Assembly (NCBI GenBank): GCA_030295235.1
Contig: AP026130.1
Location: 868,001-932,000, forward strand
Length of the DNA stretch: 64,000 nucleotides
Reading direction: 5' to 3'
Source of the DNA: Fistulifera solaris
Taxonomy: Eukaryota > Bacillariophyta > Bacillariophyceae > Naviculales > Stauroneidaceae
Shown here: piece by piece, positions 39,878 through 50,622 of the stretch
How positions within the stretch are numbered: position 1 is the stretch's first letter
How the letters are laid out: each line of letters opens with the position of its first letter
The notes under the pieces: model-generated
Told to the model about the DNA's origin: nothing
Databases searched by the model: none
Seen by the model: the letters and a program-made list of their open reading frames with translations, nothing else
Position numbers and translations under genes: made by a program

Positions 39878-41479
39878 ATGTCATTGAAAACTTCCATCGG
39901 GTCGAGCAGTCCCTTTCGCTTGGCTTCCAATAACAATACACGCCTAGCCATGAATGCCCCGACACAAACTTTACCGTCATCATCGTTCTCCGAACGAAAA
40001 TACCAACATTTATACGTCTTGCCAGTTTTACTCCTGGAGTTTCTCGCCATTGCTCTCACACGAGCCATTTTACCGGGTCTATTGCTACAAAAGTACGGCG
40101 ATAATGTTTATTTGGTCATGGGATGTACCGAGTGTGTGCGAGGTCTGTTAGCATTTCTGGCTTGTCCCTTTTTGGAAAACTTTCGGATGTCATTGGACGA
40201 AAAGTGTGTCTTTTGTCACGGTCCTTGGGACATGTGCTCCTGTTTGCGTCCTAGCATTCTTTTCTTGGGATACACAGCAATCACCAACGGAAGAAAGTAG
40301 CATGTCCTCGAGCACTGACGACAACTTTTGGTCGTCCCTTCTGGACCCAGCCACCAACGAAGTCGCGATGAGCGCGTTTCATCCCAATGCTATCACTGTC
40401 TTTGTTATTCTCCTCGCACTCTCCGGTATCTTCTCTTCCACATTCACTCTGGTCTTTGCTTACATATCCGATACGGTGCATCGGCAAGACGAGCGGGTCT
40501 CTGCCTACGGACTCGCGCTCGCCACGTTTGGATTGAGCTTCACCATGGGACCCATCGTCGGTGGCTACTTGGCTCAACAGAACAAACAATACGTCTTTTT
40601 GACTTCGCTACTCCTCACGGTCGTTGATCTTGCTTACATTTATTTCATTCTACCCGAATCACGTCCCATCGACGCTCCATCGAGTGCTGCAAGTACAATA
40701 TCACTCATGACGTTAGATCACAACTTTTCTTCGTCTTGGAAGCCATGGGATTCCTTGCGACTGATTGCGACGGATCCATTTTTACGGAAAGTAGGAGAAG
40801 TTGCTTTCCTATACTACACTGGGCTGTGGGCCATAATCTCGACCTTATCTGTGTACGCCGTCAAACGATTTCATCTTACACCGGAACGATTGGGTGAACT
40901 CATGTCCGCACTGGGGCTGTCCACAATGCTTGCGGAAGCCGTTCTGGTTCGCGTCATGGTGCCATGGCTGGGTGAAAAGAAGGCCATGAAAGTAGGTCTC
41001 GTGTCCTTTGCCCTTCAATGCGTCGTTTTAGGATTTGCTACCGAAGGATGGCATCTCTTTGTTTGCGCCATGTTTTCTTTGCTGGGAAACTTGGTCTACC
41101 CGTCACTTTCCTCTCTAGTCAGTGGCAGTGTGGAACCTGACGCCGTTGGAGAAGCACTGGGTGCCATCAACGGAATCAAAGCACTCACCGAGGGCATAGG
41201 GCCACTGGTCTTCGGAAGCCTAATGACACTATCCGAGGCATCCCCATTGCCCGGATGGCCGTATTTGCTAGCTTCGCTTCTTGTTTTTGCTGCTTATAGA
41301 GTTGCGGACGAATTACCGGATTTGGAAGAAGATGACTATATTCACGAATTGGAACGAAAACAAAAGGAGGATTCGAGCTTTTTGCTCTGGGACGTAACCG
41401 GCAAAACGATGACGAAGTGGAGGGTCTTTTGAGCGAAATTGATGAATATTCAGATCACGAGGAGACCAGTACGCTGTAA
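39878..41479 (+). CDS. Major facilitator superfamily transporter, MFSD14/HIAT1-like (three frame breaks)
   Basis: About 534 residues from ATG 39878. One base is missing in each of three runs: T5/G2 at 40169-40175, A4 at 40200-40203 and T5 at 41379-41383. With these restored the loop between TM2 and TM3 reads CPFLGKLSDVIGRKSVSFVT, the classical MFS motif A, and the C-terminus becomes an acidic tail ending HEETSTL. Twelve TM helices are evident, e.g. LYVLPVLLLEFLAIALTRAI, TVFVILLALSGIFSSTFTLV, YGLALATFGLSFTMGPIVGG and FCAMFSLLGNLVYPSLSSL-type segments. This is the DHA-like subgroup with MFSD14/HIAT1 and bacterial TetA as relatives. The substrate is unknown; eukaryotic MFSD14 proteins sit in Golgi/ER membranes. 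Confidence 0.85.
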
Positions 41480-42018
41480 TCAGTTGCAATAGCTGCCGCA
41501 AACGCAACAACTGGTACCTCTATACCTGGTAACGATGTTTGCCTAAAGCATAGAATCCGTCGGTGTCTGTGATAAGAGTTTAATCTGTACTCAGACGGCG
41601 CACAAGTATCCGTGAATAGGCTTCTCCTATTGAAAAGTCCATCGTGACTGTTTCAAAAAAACTACTACGTAATAAAGTTAATCGAATGCAGCCGTCTATC
41701 ATCGTAATCTATTATTTCATCCTTAGCTCGGATCATTGAAGTCGTACCGCAACTCCAGAACGTAATAAGAGTGAGACGCGCGCCACCAAGTGCCCAGTCA
41801 TTAGGTGACTGACGTATGTCGTAGGCTTACTCATGTCGTAGGTGAAAAAAACCAACGTGGACCATGGCGGGCGGACGAAAAGACGCCGTTTTGCTTGCGA
41901 CGTACCTTTTCGTTGCGACCGTGTCGACCTCCGATCAACGACATTTGTGTTGTTGACGATAATACAAGAATTGAGCCTTACCCAGCTTTTCGACGCATCA
42001 AACTAATCAAAAGATACC
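41480..42018. other. Intergenic, promoter of the epimerase
   Basis: 540 bp between two plus-strand genes, no repeat or coding signal noticed apart from GGTACC-type short palindromes near 41515-41530. Confidence 0.4.
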
Positions 42019-42922
42019 ATGAAGTTCACCACTTTTTCTCTCGCCGCCCTTATTGGCTCTGCATCGGCATTCACCGTCTCCGTAAGTGCCAATGAGAATA
42101 TTTTTTTAAAATTTTTTCTGAGGCTCGCTTGCCCCCTCACAAAGAATCTTTCTCTTTCGTCTTCATTTTATTATTTACCTTTTCCAAAACCAGCAAAACA
42201 GCCCTCGTACTTCAACCTCGTTGAATGTCTGGGGAGATAAGGACTATTTGATTGCTCCCTCCATTCTTTCCGCTGATTTTGCCCGCCTCGGTGAGGAAGT
42301 CGACAACGTCTTGGCTGCCGGAGCCGATGTCGTTCACTTCGATGTGATGGACAACCACTACGTACCCAACTTGACCATCGGACCCATGGTATGCAAGGCT
42401 CTTCGCGATCACGGTGTTACGGCCCCGATTGATGTTCACTTGATGGTGTCTCCGGTGGACGCTGCTATTACGGACTTTATCGCTGCCGGCGCGTCGTACA
42501 TTACCTTCCACCCGGAAGCCACAAACCACGTCGACCGATCCCTTCAGTTGATCCGAAACGGTGGCTGCAAAGCTGGATTGGTCTTCAACCCGGCTACTTC
42601 GTTGGATGCTGCAAAGTATGTCATTGACAAGTTGGACATTATTTTGCTCATGTCGGTAAACCCAGGCTTTGGTGGTCAAGCCTTTATTCCGGCCGTCCTG
42701 GACAAGGCCCGAGAAGCCCGAAAATTGATCGATGAAGCCGGAATAGACTGCCGTTTGGAAATTGACGGAGGTGTCAAGGTTGACAACATCCGAGAAGTCG
42801 CCGAAGCTGGTGTCGACATGATGGTGGCCGGAAGTGCTATTTTGAAAGAACCCCGAACAATGGAGGCTTACAAGGAAACCATTGATGCCATGCGTGCGGA
42901 ACTAGCCAAAGTAAAGAAGTAA
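42019..42922 (+). CDS. RPE: Ribulose-phosphate 3-epimerase, plastid-targeted
   Basis: 263 residues. Exon 1 (42019-42081) encodes [20 protein letters not shown], a signal peptide ending in the ASA-F cleavage motif of diatom plastid proteins. The 112-nt intron is 42082-42193 and exon 2 is 42194-42922. The mature enzyme is a complete TIM barrel: [36 protein letters not shown] (metal-binding H and D), [59 protein letters not shown] (second Asp) and MMVAGSAI. It interconverts ribulose-5-phosphate and xylulose-5-phosphate in the Calvin cycle and pentose-phosphate pathway. No frame break. The first codons of exon 2 (QNSPRTSTS) form the Ser/Thr-rich transit part. Confidence 0.96.
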
Positions 42923-43125
42923 GCCACTTCTGTTGGACCGAATAACAATACATTGCGTAAGAAAAGACAACCTTTGATAGGTAAATGAAAACATGATACG
43001 TTAAAAGCAGTAATACAATTAAGCTGTAGATCTTGTCACGATCTTCTGGATCGAGCATCTACTCGACACTATTCGGTTTAGACCACTGTGAAACTTTAGT
43101 TGTAGAAAAACGCATCGGCCATCAT

Positions 43126-43874
43126 TTACGAGCTACTCGATGTTATCCAGCTTAAACACCTTCCCATACACATTGCCTGGAATCGAGCACACGCCATGAA
43201 TACAGGCTTAAGAAGATGTCCCATAGCGGCGAATACGTATTTGAGACCAGCAGCGCCCCCGGGCAGAAAACTAATAAGGTACCAAAGTAAAGCAAGTAAC
43301 TGGATCCCCGAGGACAACATAACCATGAAATAGCCCGAAATCCCTCCATACGAGAAGGTACAAAACAGTGTGAAAAACAGAGAACCAAGGTAGATTGTTG
43401 TAAAGAGCATACGATCGGGTTGCAGCATACTTTTGAAGTGCTCCATCGGTCCTTTTAATATCCCAAAGGAGCTCATAAACATTAAAGAGCCCATCGAAAA
43501 GCTTAAGGAGAATTTGTGTGGATGTACTGCCATAGTCGGTAGGCCCACAAAGAATGCTAGTGCGAAAAAGAGGGCTGACAAAAGAGCAAGCCACAGAATA
43601 CCTTTGTCAAAAAAATCAGTGCTCAGTAAACGAATTGTGCTGCCTAGGAAATTCGAATTTTTCCTACCTGAAAGCGTTGTTGATATCCCATACCCATGAT
43701 TTTCTTGGGCATTTGTGCTTCCATGGCCGATTTCATGCTCGCAAAGCTAAAGTTCGGCATAGATTCCGTGTCAAAGAGGGGCAGCATTTGATCCGTACCG
43801 AACCAGCTACTGCTGCCGTCTCCACTTTCTCCCGACTTTTGTTCGTCATACCATTGACCGAAGGATGTGCTCAT
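43126..43874 (-). CDS. SFT2-family Golgi vesicle-transport membrane protein
   Basis: About 227 residues. Exon 1 43874-43668 and exon 2 43601-43126 flank a 66-nt intron. One base is missing in the A4 run 43580-43583 (plus strand); correction gives FQVFCGLLFLSALFFALAFF across the splice. A hydrophilic N-terminal region precedes four TM helices: the one just named, then KFSLSFSMGSLMFMSSFGIL, LFTTIYLGSLFFTLFCTFSY and GIQLLALLWYLISFLPGG. The GPMEHFKSMLQPDRML loop between helices 2 and 3 is the SFT2 signature (GP.....MF...R...T..Y). SFT2 (SFT2D in animals) assists retrograde endosome-to-Golgi vesicle fusion. A Ser-rich tail ends the protein. Confidence 0.88.
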
Positions 43875-44335
43875 TGTGTTCGTGTGAGATTGTTAAAAGA
43901 TTGGAAGCTTTGTTACGACGAAGTATGATCGACGCCTTATTATTTTGTTGCTTTGTTCTAATTTCGGCGACGCGACAAGCGACAACGGCACGATTAACGA
44001 GCACGTTTTGAAGAACGAGACACTGGGGGTAAAAAGTATTTCTTAGTACCGGTAAGATGGGATTCAGTACAAATTTGAAGCCTCCTCATCACAAAGAGGT
44101 GCAACGTTTTTTCTCACAACATCTTTCATTTATTTTACGGAACACAGTTCGAAGGACTTCATGCCACCATACCTGGTACAAGGCACAATCAACTTCTTTC
44201 TATTCATTCACCATCATTTGTAAAAGAGGTGCCTCTTCAAAAACAAGACTCTACAGTAAAGACGGCAATCCTCCGTTCTGTTAGGAATTGATCCTACTAT
44301 TCGCGCGGATCCACGATTTTGTTTTCTTGCCACGA
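43875..44335. promoter_or_regulatory. Divergent promoter region (SFT2 / RAE1)
   Basis: 460 bp between outward-facing starts; no specific element recognised. Confidence 0.35.
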
Positions 44336-45462
44336 ATGTCAACGTTCGGTGCTCCTCCTGCGGGTAATCCGAATGCTCTAACGCCAGGCGACTGCTGCGT
44401 GCCTCAGCCAGGTAATGATGGTATTTCTTGTCTGAAGTGGAGTCCTACAGCGAATATTCTCGTTTCGGGAAATTGGGACGGCGGTCTTCGCTGCTGGCAA
44501 GTGCACGAACAAGGAGGACAGATTCAGGCCATGCCCGCAGCTCAAGGTAGGAGAACGAGGTTTTTGGTTATTCATCTCATTTGACGAGCTCATTACTTTC
44601 ACCTTATTCTAGTCAATCACCCAAATAATGCACCTGTTCTGAGTGCATGTATCAGTGCGGATGGAACAAAAGTATTCTCGGGGGGCTGTGACAAGGCGGT
44701 GCGCATGTATCAGTTAGGACAAGCGCCACCAAATAACGTCCCTTTCAAATCGGTACACATGATCAGCCCGTCAAAGGAGTAGGATATATTCGGTCATCTA
44801 ACTTAGTTGTCAGCGGAGGTTGGGACTCGAAGCTAAAATTCTGGGACCAGCGACAACAACAACCGGTGGGAGTGTTTGACTTGCCCGAGCGTGTGTACGA
44901 TCTTGACGTCCATGAGAACCTTTTGGTAGTTGCAACCGCTGGTCGACACATCATCGAGTACGATTGCTCGGGTCAGCCCTGGGAGCATTCTCGCGTCACC
45001 GCACTTCACAAGTATCAATCTCGTTGCATCTCGTGTTTTCCCGATTCAAAAGGATTCGCTGTCGGAAGTATCGAGGGGCGTGTAGCAGTCCACTATCTGG
45101 AGAACGGTGCTGGAAAACAAAGCTTCACATTCAAATGTCATCGCCAAGAGTCGTCCGTCTATGCTGTGAATGGTATTGCGTTTCACCCGGTACATGGAAC
45201 CTTTGCGACTGTGGGAAGTGATGAAGCGGTGAACTTCTGGGACAAGGATATCAAGTCGCGAATTTATAGCTTTACAGAAACAAAGCGGCCGATATCTTGC
45301 GCTGCATTTAACAACCAGGGAAACCTCTTTGCATATGCCAGTAGCTACGATTGGAGCAAAGGGAGCAGTAATGTGCCACAAGGGAACGAAATTTTTATTC
45401 ACAAGGTGAAAGACGACGAGATCCTTTCAAAAAACAGAAATGTTTCTGGACATAACCGTTAG
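44336..45462 (+). CDS. RAE1: RAE1/Gle2 mRNA export factor, WD40
   Basis: 353 residues. ATG 44336 (MSTFGAPPAGNPNALT); intron 44547-44612 (66 nt). One base is missing in the A3 run 44747-44749; restored, the text reads NVPFKIGTHDQPVKGVGYI. Seven-bladed WD40 with family-specific blocks: GISCLKWSPTANILVSGNWD, SGGCDKAVRMYQL, THDQPVKGV, VSGGWDSKLKFWDQRQ, LPERVYDLDV, GFAVGSIEGRVAVHYLE, FTFKCHRQ, YAVNGIAFHPVHGTFATVGS, FWDKD and FAYASSYDWSKG. These match RAE1/Gle2 closely. The protein binds the GLEBS motif of Nup98 at the nuclear pore, serving mRNA export and the spindle checkpoint. Length matches human RAE1 (368). Confidence 0.95.
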
Positions 45463-45696
45463 ACGGCTAACGGATAGGGGGTCTTCATAGTTCATGACTT
45501 CAGAATATAACCGGTCTAGAGTTGTAGTTGAGAGTTGACTGTCATTGCCGGACTTCAAAGAGAGCCGAGCGACGAGTGAATAGAGTTAGTCGAGTTTGAC
45601 CATCATAGTCACAACCTTCTTTGTAAACATAATAGAACACAACAAACTATAGCATGTGGCTCGGAAGGTAGAATATCATGATCCCTATGAACTCTT

Positions 45697-48153
45697 CTAG
45701 TCGTATCTCGTTTTCCTGTCCGAAATCGGTGTCTTGTACTCGGAAACGTCCAGATTGCTAAATCGGATGTTAACATGAGTCTTTAAAAGACGCTGTAAGT
45801 ACCTTTGGCGTTCCATGCTTGCCCAGAACGGAATTTTGTCAAACTCATAGTAAGGAACGCGAACAACAGTCCAGCCCTGTCTTTTCAAAATTCGGTATTT
45901 CAAATTGGTATGACCAAGCGCTCGCGGCAGCACTTTGTTGTAGGAACCCGTCGAACGGGCGAAATGGGTTGGTCCATCAAATTCAACAGCCACTTTCATT
46001 CCTGCCGAATCGCACATAAAATCTGTTTCGTGCGTCCAAGAGGCCTGGGACTTCAAAATGATAGCAACGTCAATATCTTCATCGTGTTCATTGACGTGAG
46101 CGACCCCCATAAGACGGAGCAAATCACTGATTGACTTATGTCGTAAGCTGCTTGTCTTAGAACGAGATTTTTCGGCAAGCCATTTGTCTCGCAAAGCCTC
46201 ACGGAACCACGACGGAACGCTTGAAACACATTCCTGACATTCTCCATCGAGAATGTACAAGGCCTACCAAAGCTGATGGGCATGTTCCAGCTGGATTGTA
46301 CCCTCTACCGTACAGGCGGTTGCCGCATCTCTGAAAAAGTCGTTCAGCAACGCTTTCGACTCATGACTGCGATACTCTTCCAAAACTGTCAAGGACCAAA
46401 CAATATTGGCCTGCTCTTGTGCCCCTATGCCCAAAGATTCCATCGATGCGTTGTTCTTGATCGAGTCATAGAGAGTCTTCACCGCCACTTTCGTAAAGAG
46501 ACTATATTCTTTCAACTGTGCGCCGGTCAAGTGAAGCCTAGCTTGCGACCACAGTAAAATACTTAATTCCCACGGTAAGAACGACATGCGCCTGCCATCC
46601 GTTCCCTTCGTGTGAAGAAAGCCAGGAGACAAGCGTTTGCGAGCCTCACGATACAAATTTTCCAAGAGAAAAGAGTCATCGAGACGAGTATGCGCGAGCG
46701 ATAGAGCAACTTGAACAATGTCTGCGCAGCTCCAGCCACTAAAAGGACGATCCTTTGTGGCATCCATAAAATCACTGTTAACTGCATTGATAAAGTCAAT
46801 CAATCCATCGGCCAGTCGAAAATTGTCTGCTTGTAGTGTTCCAAGCGACCAAATTAGTTGCGCGACATCTCTACTCAGAGGTTTACCACCAGTCTTCTGT
46901 CGTAATCTTCTTGTTGCTTCGTACGCGATTTGCAACATCAATTCCTGTGACTGCGATGAGCACGACCGCCCATGACTAGCGAATGCCCAGGCGAGATTAG
47001 CAAGCTCGTTCCATTGACATGACTGAAGTCGTAAAATATTCGGACAAGCCGTTTCTTGAGTAATGGTACTCAAAGGCATGGTTAACGTCTGACCAATTCT
47101 GTCGAATAATGCATCCGTCGGACTGCATTCTTCCATTTCGTCGACTTGCATCACCCCGCTGTCCCAGCTTTCGAAGTGCACAAAGTCAAGCGCTTCGTTA
47201 CCCTTCGAAATCATTTCAGACCCATATATTGTAGGAACAGTGCTAACTTGAGGTTCATGGCTCCATCCGGGTGGTCTTCGACGTCTTCTCAGGAGACCAA
47301 ACGCCCAGCTCGCCATACACAGCTCACCCTCTTTAGCAGCCCAGCTGTCATTCTCGAGTACAGTTTTCAGTTGCTCTGCAATTTCATCAATAATGCCATC
47401 CAGCTTATATTCTGGACCCTTTCTATCATCCTCTCGTAAATCCAATCGTTCGGCTTGTCCTCTGGCACCTGGCGAGACGGCAATTCTCTTTGTTTTGGCC
47501 GGTAAAAGGAGCGGATCCCTATCATAATGCTTCGCAATAGCCCACGCTACATTGCATAATTGTCGAGCGGATAGTTGTTTCCCGATCAGTAGTTGATCTA
47601 AAATATCAAACGTTTGCCGCAACAGCGAACGAAAGGTATCGTTCGTTTCGCTGCCCATGACTTTGGCACTGAGAGTCAATGCACAGACGAGATTGGCGGA
47701 GTTACACCGTTCCGGAGGAATAGATAGAAATGTAGAAAGGACTTGCGTTGCACGCTCTACCGAAAGATGTTTTCCTTGCGACGCGGAGTTCTGTATTCGT
47801 TTCTGCGATTTTAACGACGTGTGATAGCCCGCTTGCCACGGCAGTCGCTGTAACGAAGACGCATTGCTCGGATCGTTTTGCTTGACAGAACTGTTATGAT
47901 GGTGTATTGAAGATGAGTTGGTCGGAATAATTTTCCTTGACTCGACCGTTTTGGGTCTAGTGTTGTATTTGCGACTGATGCTTTTCGAAGAGTGCGCCGC
48001 TTCTCTGCTAAATGAAGTCTCTGAAATGGTTGCCTTTTGCCCCTGATGGACATGACTATAATTATCGCAATGGAACGGACTGGATATGAAAGCCGATGCA
48101 AGATGGCAGCCCACAAGAAGTGCGCAGAAGAACAAAAAGAAAGAAATTCTCAT
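45697..48153 (-). CDS. RAP-domain organelle RNA-binding protein with one in-frame TAG
   Basis: 818 codons from ATG 48153, broken only by a TAG (46266-46264, codon 630) lying in the same frame between EHAHQLW and ALYILDGEC. The leader MRISFFLFFCALLVGCHLAS-AF is a signal peptide with an ASAF motif, predicting plastid import. Residues ~140-600 are helical repeats of the octotricopeptide/FASTK-like type (NVAWAIAKH, ELANLAWAFASHG, QLIWSLGTL, ELSILLWSQARL). The C-terminus is a RAP domain: MKVAVEFDGPTHFA, LKYRILKRQGWTVVRVPYYE, FDKIPF. Such proteins bind and process organelle transcripts. Because the RAP domain is well conserved after the TAG, a CAG-to-TAG change, a base-call error or read-through is more likely than a true end at codon 629. 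Confidence 0.85.
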
Positions 48154-48979
48154 TCTACTGGTTGCTTCTTTTTCCCTCGTTGTGCTCTAATCAAATACGT
48201 TTCGCTTCACTAATCCACTTCAATCAGTTTGATGTCAACTAATACAATCTATTTGTGAATGAAGCAATAGAACCAAAGACACGCAGAGAACGGAATGAGA
48301 TCAGAGGCGAAGAATAACCCAACCTCAACATACCTTTCGTCTTCATCATCATCATCATCATCATCATTCGTCGTTTTCCTCGTTTCTGTCTTGGTTCGGC
48401 ATTCGATCCGACGTCGCACACGACCATCAAAACGGCAAAGATCGTCTTGTGACGATGAGTTCAAGGTGCTTGAGTACCGGTATCTGTACGACATCTATGC
48501 CTCAGGCTTATAATGCGGCACTCAAAAGACATTGCTACTATATGAAATTAAGTAGTCTCGTGGAACATGCCTGTTCCGCGGAACGGCAGCTGTCGGAAAT
48601 GTGGGAAAGGACTTTACATGTTCCTACAGAGTCACTATCGTACTATATTCTATTAAGTACAATAATGACGTTTTCAGTGGTGGTCCGACTAGCTCCCCAT
48701 CACAAAACATTGGGACCTCTTTCAAGTTCGCTCTGTTCGTGTCTGTCGGAGGAAATAGCAGAAGGCTTGTTTGACATCAACCATCAATAACGCAACCTTG
48801 GACATACCAAAGTGTTCCTTTTTACCCGAGAAACGAAGCAGCTGGCATTTAAAAGAAACACCGCGAGTCTACAAAAGCGGGCGATCAGCGAGAATCGTAG
48901 TCAATCCCTTTTGACTTGCATCCTATTGCAACTTGTAGCCGTTCCCATCACTGTCGATCGTCTCGCTTTACTTTAAAAC
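48154..48979. other. Intergenic with an (ATC)n microsatellite
   Basis: 825 bp between two outward-facing genes. A (TCA)8-type run lies at about 48343-48367. Short ORFs over it encode Asp- or Ser-runs only and are not genes. Confidence 0.55.
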
Positions 48980-49870
48980 ATGGTTTTCCTTCAGAAGCAA
49001 TTCATTTCCTGGAAGATCCTTCTTTTGATAACATTGACAGCTGTACATTCATTTAGCCCCTATCGGACTTCATCGAGTCGAATACACAAACAACATGCGC
49101 ATAAACTTTCTTCAATACAACACTCCGCAACAATCGACTCGAGCACAAGGCAACGATCAATACAGAGAATGGTATCCACAACAACTCCAGAGTCACTCAC
49201 ACCTTGGGAAGAACACATGATTGAGAAAATGACAATATGGTATGACAAAGCCCTTACGTTAAAATGCCCTTTCATGAGGCGGAGGGCCTCCGATATATTG
49301 GATAGTTTGGATTACGTGCTACGTTATTATTTGGTGCAAAATCCCTCTCTCATGGGGCCTCCTTTGGCGTATCGATGTATTGGTGATACCTGTGAGAAGC
49401 AATTTGGTTTAACTGTCGAAGAGCTGGCGGAGGAAATACGAAAAGACTGGCGGGAAGAGACACGGAAGGGCTACTATATCACCGGGAAGGTAAACACCGC
49501 CATCTATCGAGATGACTGCATGTTCAATGGCCCAGATCCAGACATGCCGATTCGAGGCCTGCGGAAGTATTTGAACGCCGCGTCACAGCTGTTCGATCCC
49601 AGCAAAAGCGTCTCGGAGTTGTTGTCATTAAAGGTAGAAGGCCGGGTCGTTGTGGCAAAATGGCGCATGAACGGCAGGTTACGACTTCCCTGGAAACCGT
49701 GGATGCCCGAAGTTACGGGAACGACTACGTATTATACGGATATGAACGGTTTGATCTGTCTACACGAAGAGACGTGGGATATCTCTGTATTCAGAGCTTT
49801 TCTTCAAACGTTGTGGCCAGAGGCCGGCGAACTAATATGGGGCAAGAGGACAGGCCCTGAACTGCCATGA
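48980..49870 (+). CDS. Plastid-targeted DUF2358/SnoaL-like protein
   Basis: Intact 296 residues from ATG 48980. The leader (KILLLITLTAVHSFSPYR) looks like a signal peptide followed by a Ser/Arg-rich transit region with an F at the predicted junction. After a helical segment (IWYDKALTLKCPFMRRRASD) come ELAEEIRKDW, NTAIYRDDCMFNGPDPDMPI, GLRKYLNAASQLFDP, VVAKWRMNGRLRLPWKPWMP and GTTTYYTDMNGLICLHEETWDI. That order (Y.DD..F..P......G...Y.......W...G....PW.....G...Y.....G.I..H...WD) is characteristic of the DUF2358 branch of the NTF2/SnoaL-like fold, widespread in chloroplast and cyanobacterial proteins with unknown function. Confidence 0.78.
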   Translation: MVFLQKQFISWKILLLITLTAVHSFSPYRTSSSRIHKQHAHKLSSIQHSATIDSSTRQRSIQRMVSTTTPESLTPWEEHMIEKMTIWYDKALTLKCPFMRRRASDILDSLDYVLRYYLVQNPSLMGPPLAYRCIGDTCEKQFGLTVEELAEEIRKDWREETRKGYYITGKVNTAIYRDDCMFNGPDPDMPIRGLRKYLNAASQLFDPSKSVSELLSLKVEGRVVVAKWRMNGRLRLPWKPWMPEVTGTTTYYTDMNGLICLHEETWDISVFRAFLQTLWPEAGELIWGKRTGPELP

Positions 49871-50622
49871 GGCTTTAGTTTTCACCTTCTTATTGTACAG
49901 TATCAAAATAACTCTAAACTTTTCAAACTATTATACCTATTGCACTCGAGAAAGGGTGAAAGCAAAATCACCGTGTAGAGCACCTCGTCTTCATTTGCTA
50001 CGAGGAAGATCTGCGACAGGACAACTTGCGTTTCGATGAACCAATCAGACTATGAAGCAGTTGTCTATAGACAGGCTCTCTAGCTATTGACGGGATACGA
50101 ATGCGAAACCTAAACCGCCAAAGGTAAAACAGGATCGGATCTTCAACGTTCGATCGTCACTCGTCCGTCGCAAAAAGAGAAAAGAGTGATACAATGACGC
50201 CAGACTCGTGACTGAGGATTCCCTTTCGAAAGTACAGTAGGTCTTTGCGTTTGTCCTTCGTCAGTGTCCTTGTGTGAGACGCGCAGGAGCATCTTTCGGA
50301 AAGCAGCCTTTTTCCGGGTGACTTTTCCCAAAGCAGCCAAAGGGATTACAACACGGTGAAAATCACGTGCATTTTCAGCCTACGGCTGCTTTGGGAAAAG
50401 TCACCCGGAAAAGGCTGCTTTCCGAAAGATTCCCGACGCGCAGACACGCACACCGCACAAAACCGCATCGACTTTCAAAAGGGTTTAAATTTTGTGTTAT
50501 TGCTTCTCTTGTATAGATTGCCGACCACTGTTTTACGACAATAACTCCCTCGTAGGCCAACAGAGCATGATATAGGTGCAAGACGATTCTTTATAGCCAA
50601 ACAAGCATTCCTGGTGAATTAC
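49871..50622. other. Intergenic holding a 48-bp inverted repeat
   Basis: 750 bp upstream of the FCP1-like gene; its main feature is the inverted repeat at 50291-50430. No gene seen. Confidence 0.5.
50291..50430. repeat. Near-perfect inverted repeat, 48/47-bp arms, 45-bp spacer
   Basis: Left arm 50291-50338 (ATCTTTCGGAAAGCAGCC...) and right arm 50384-50430 are reverse complements at every base except one: a T5 run on the left corresponds to A4 on the right. The spacer contains AAAATCACGTGCATTTT, an imperfect palindrome around CACGTG. The structure could extrude as a cruciform or, if transcribed, fold into a long hairpin. Confidence 0.9.

Noticed and set aside
48249-48513. ORFs with Asp or Ser runs
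   Set aside because: Produced by the (ATC)n microsatellite read on both strands.
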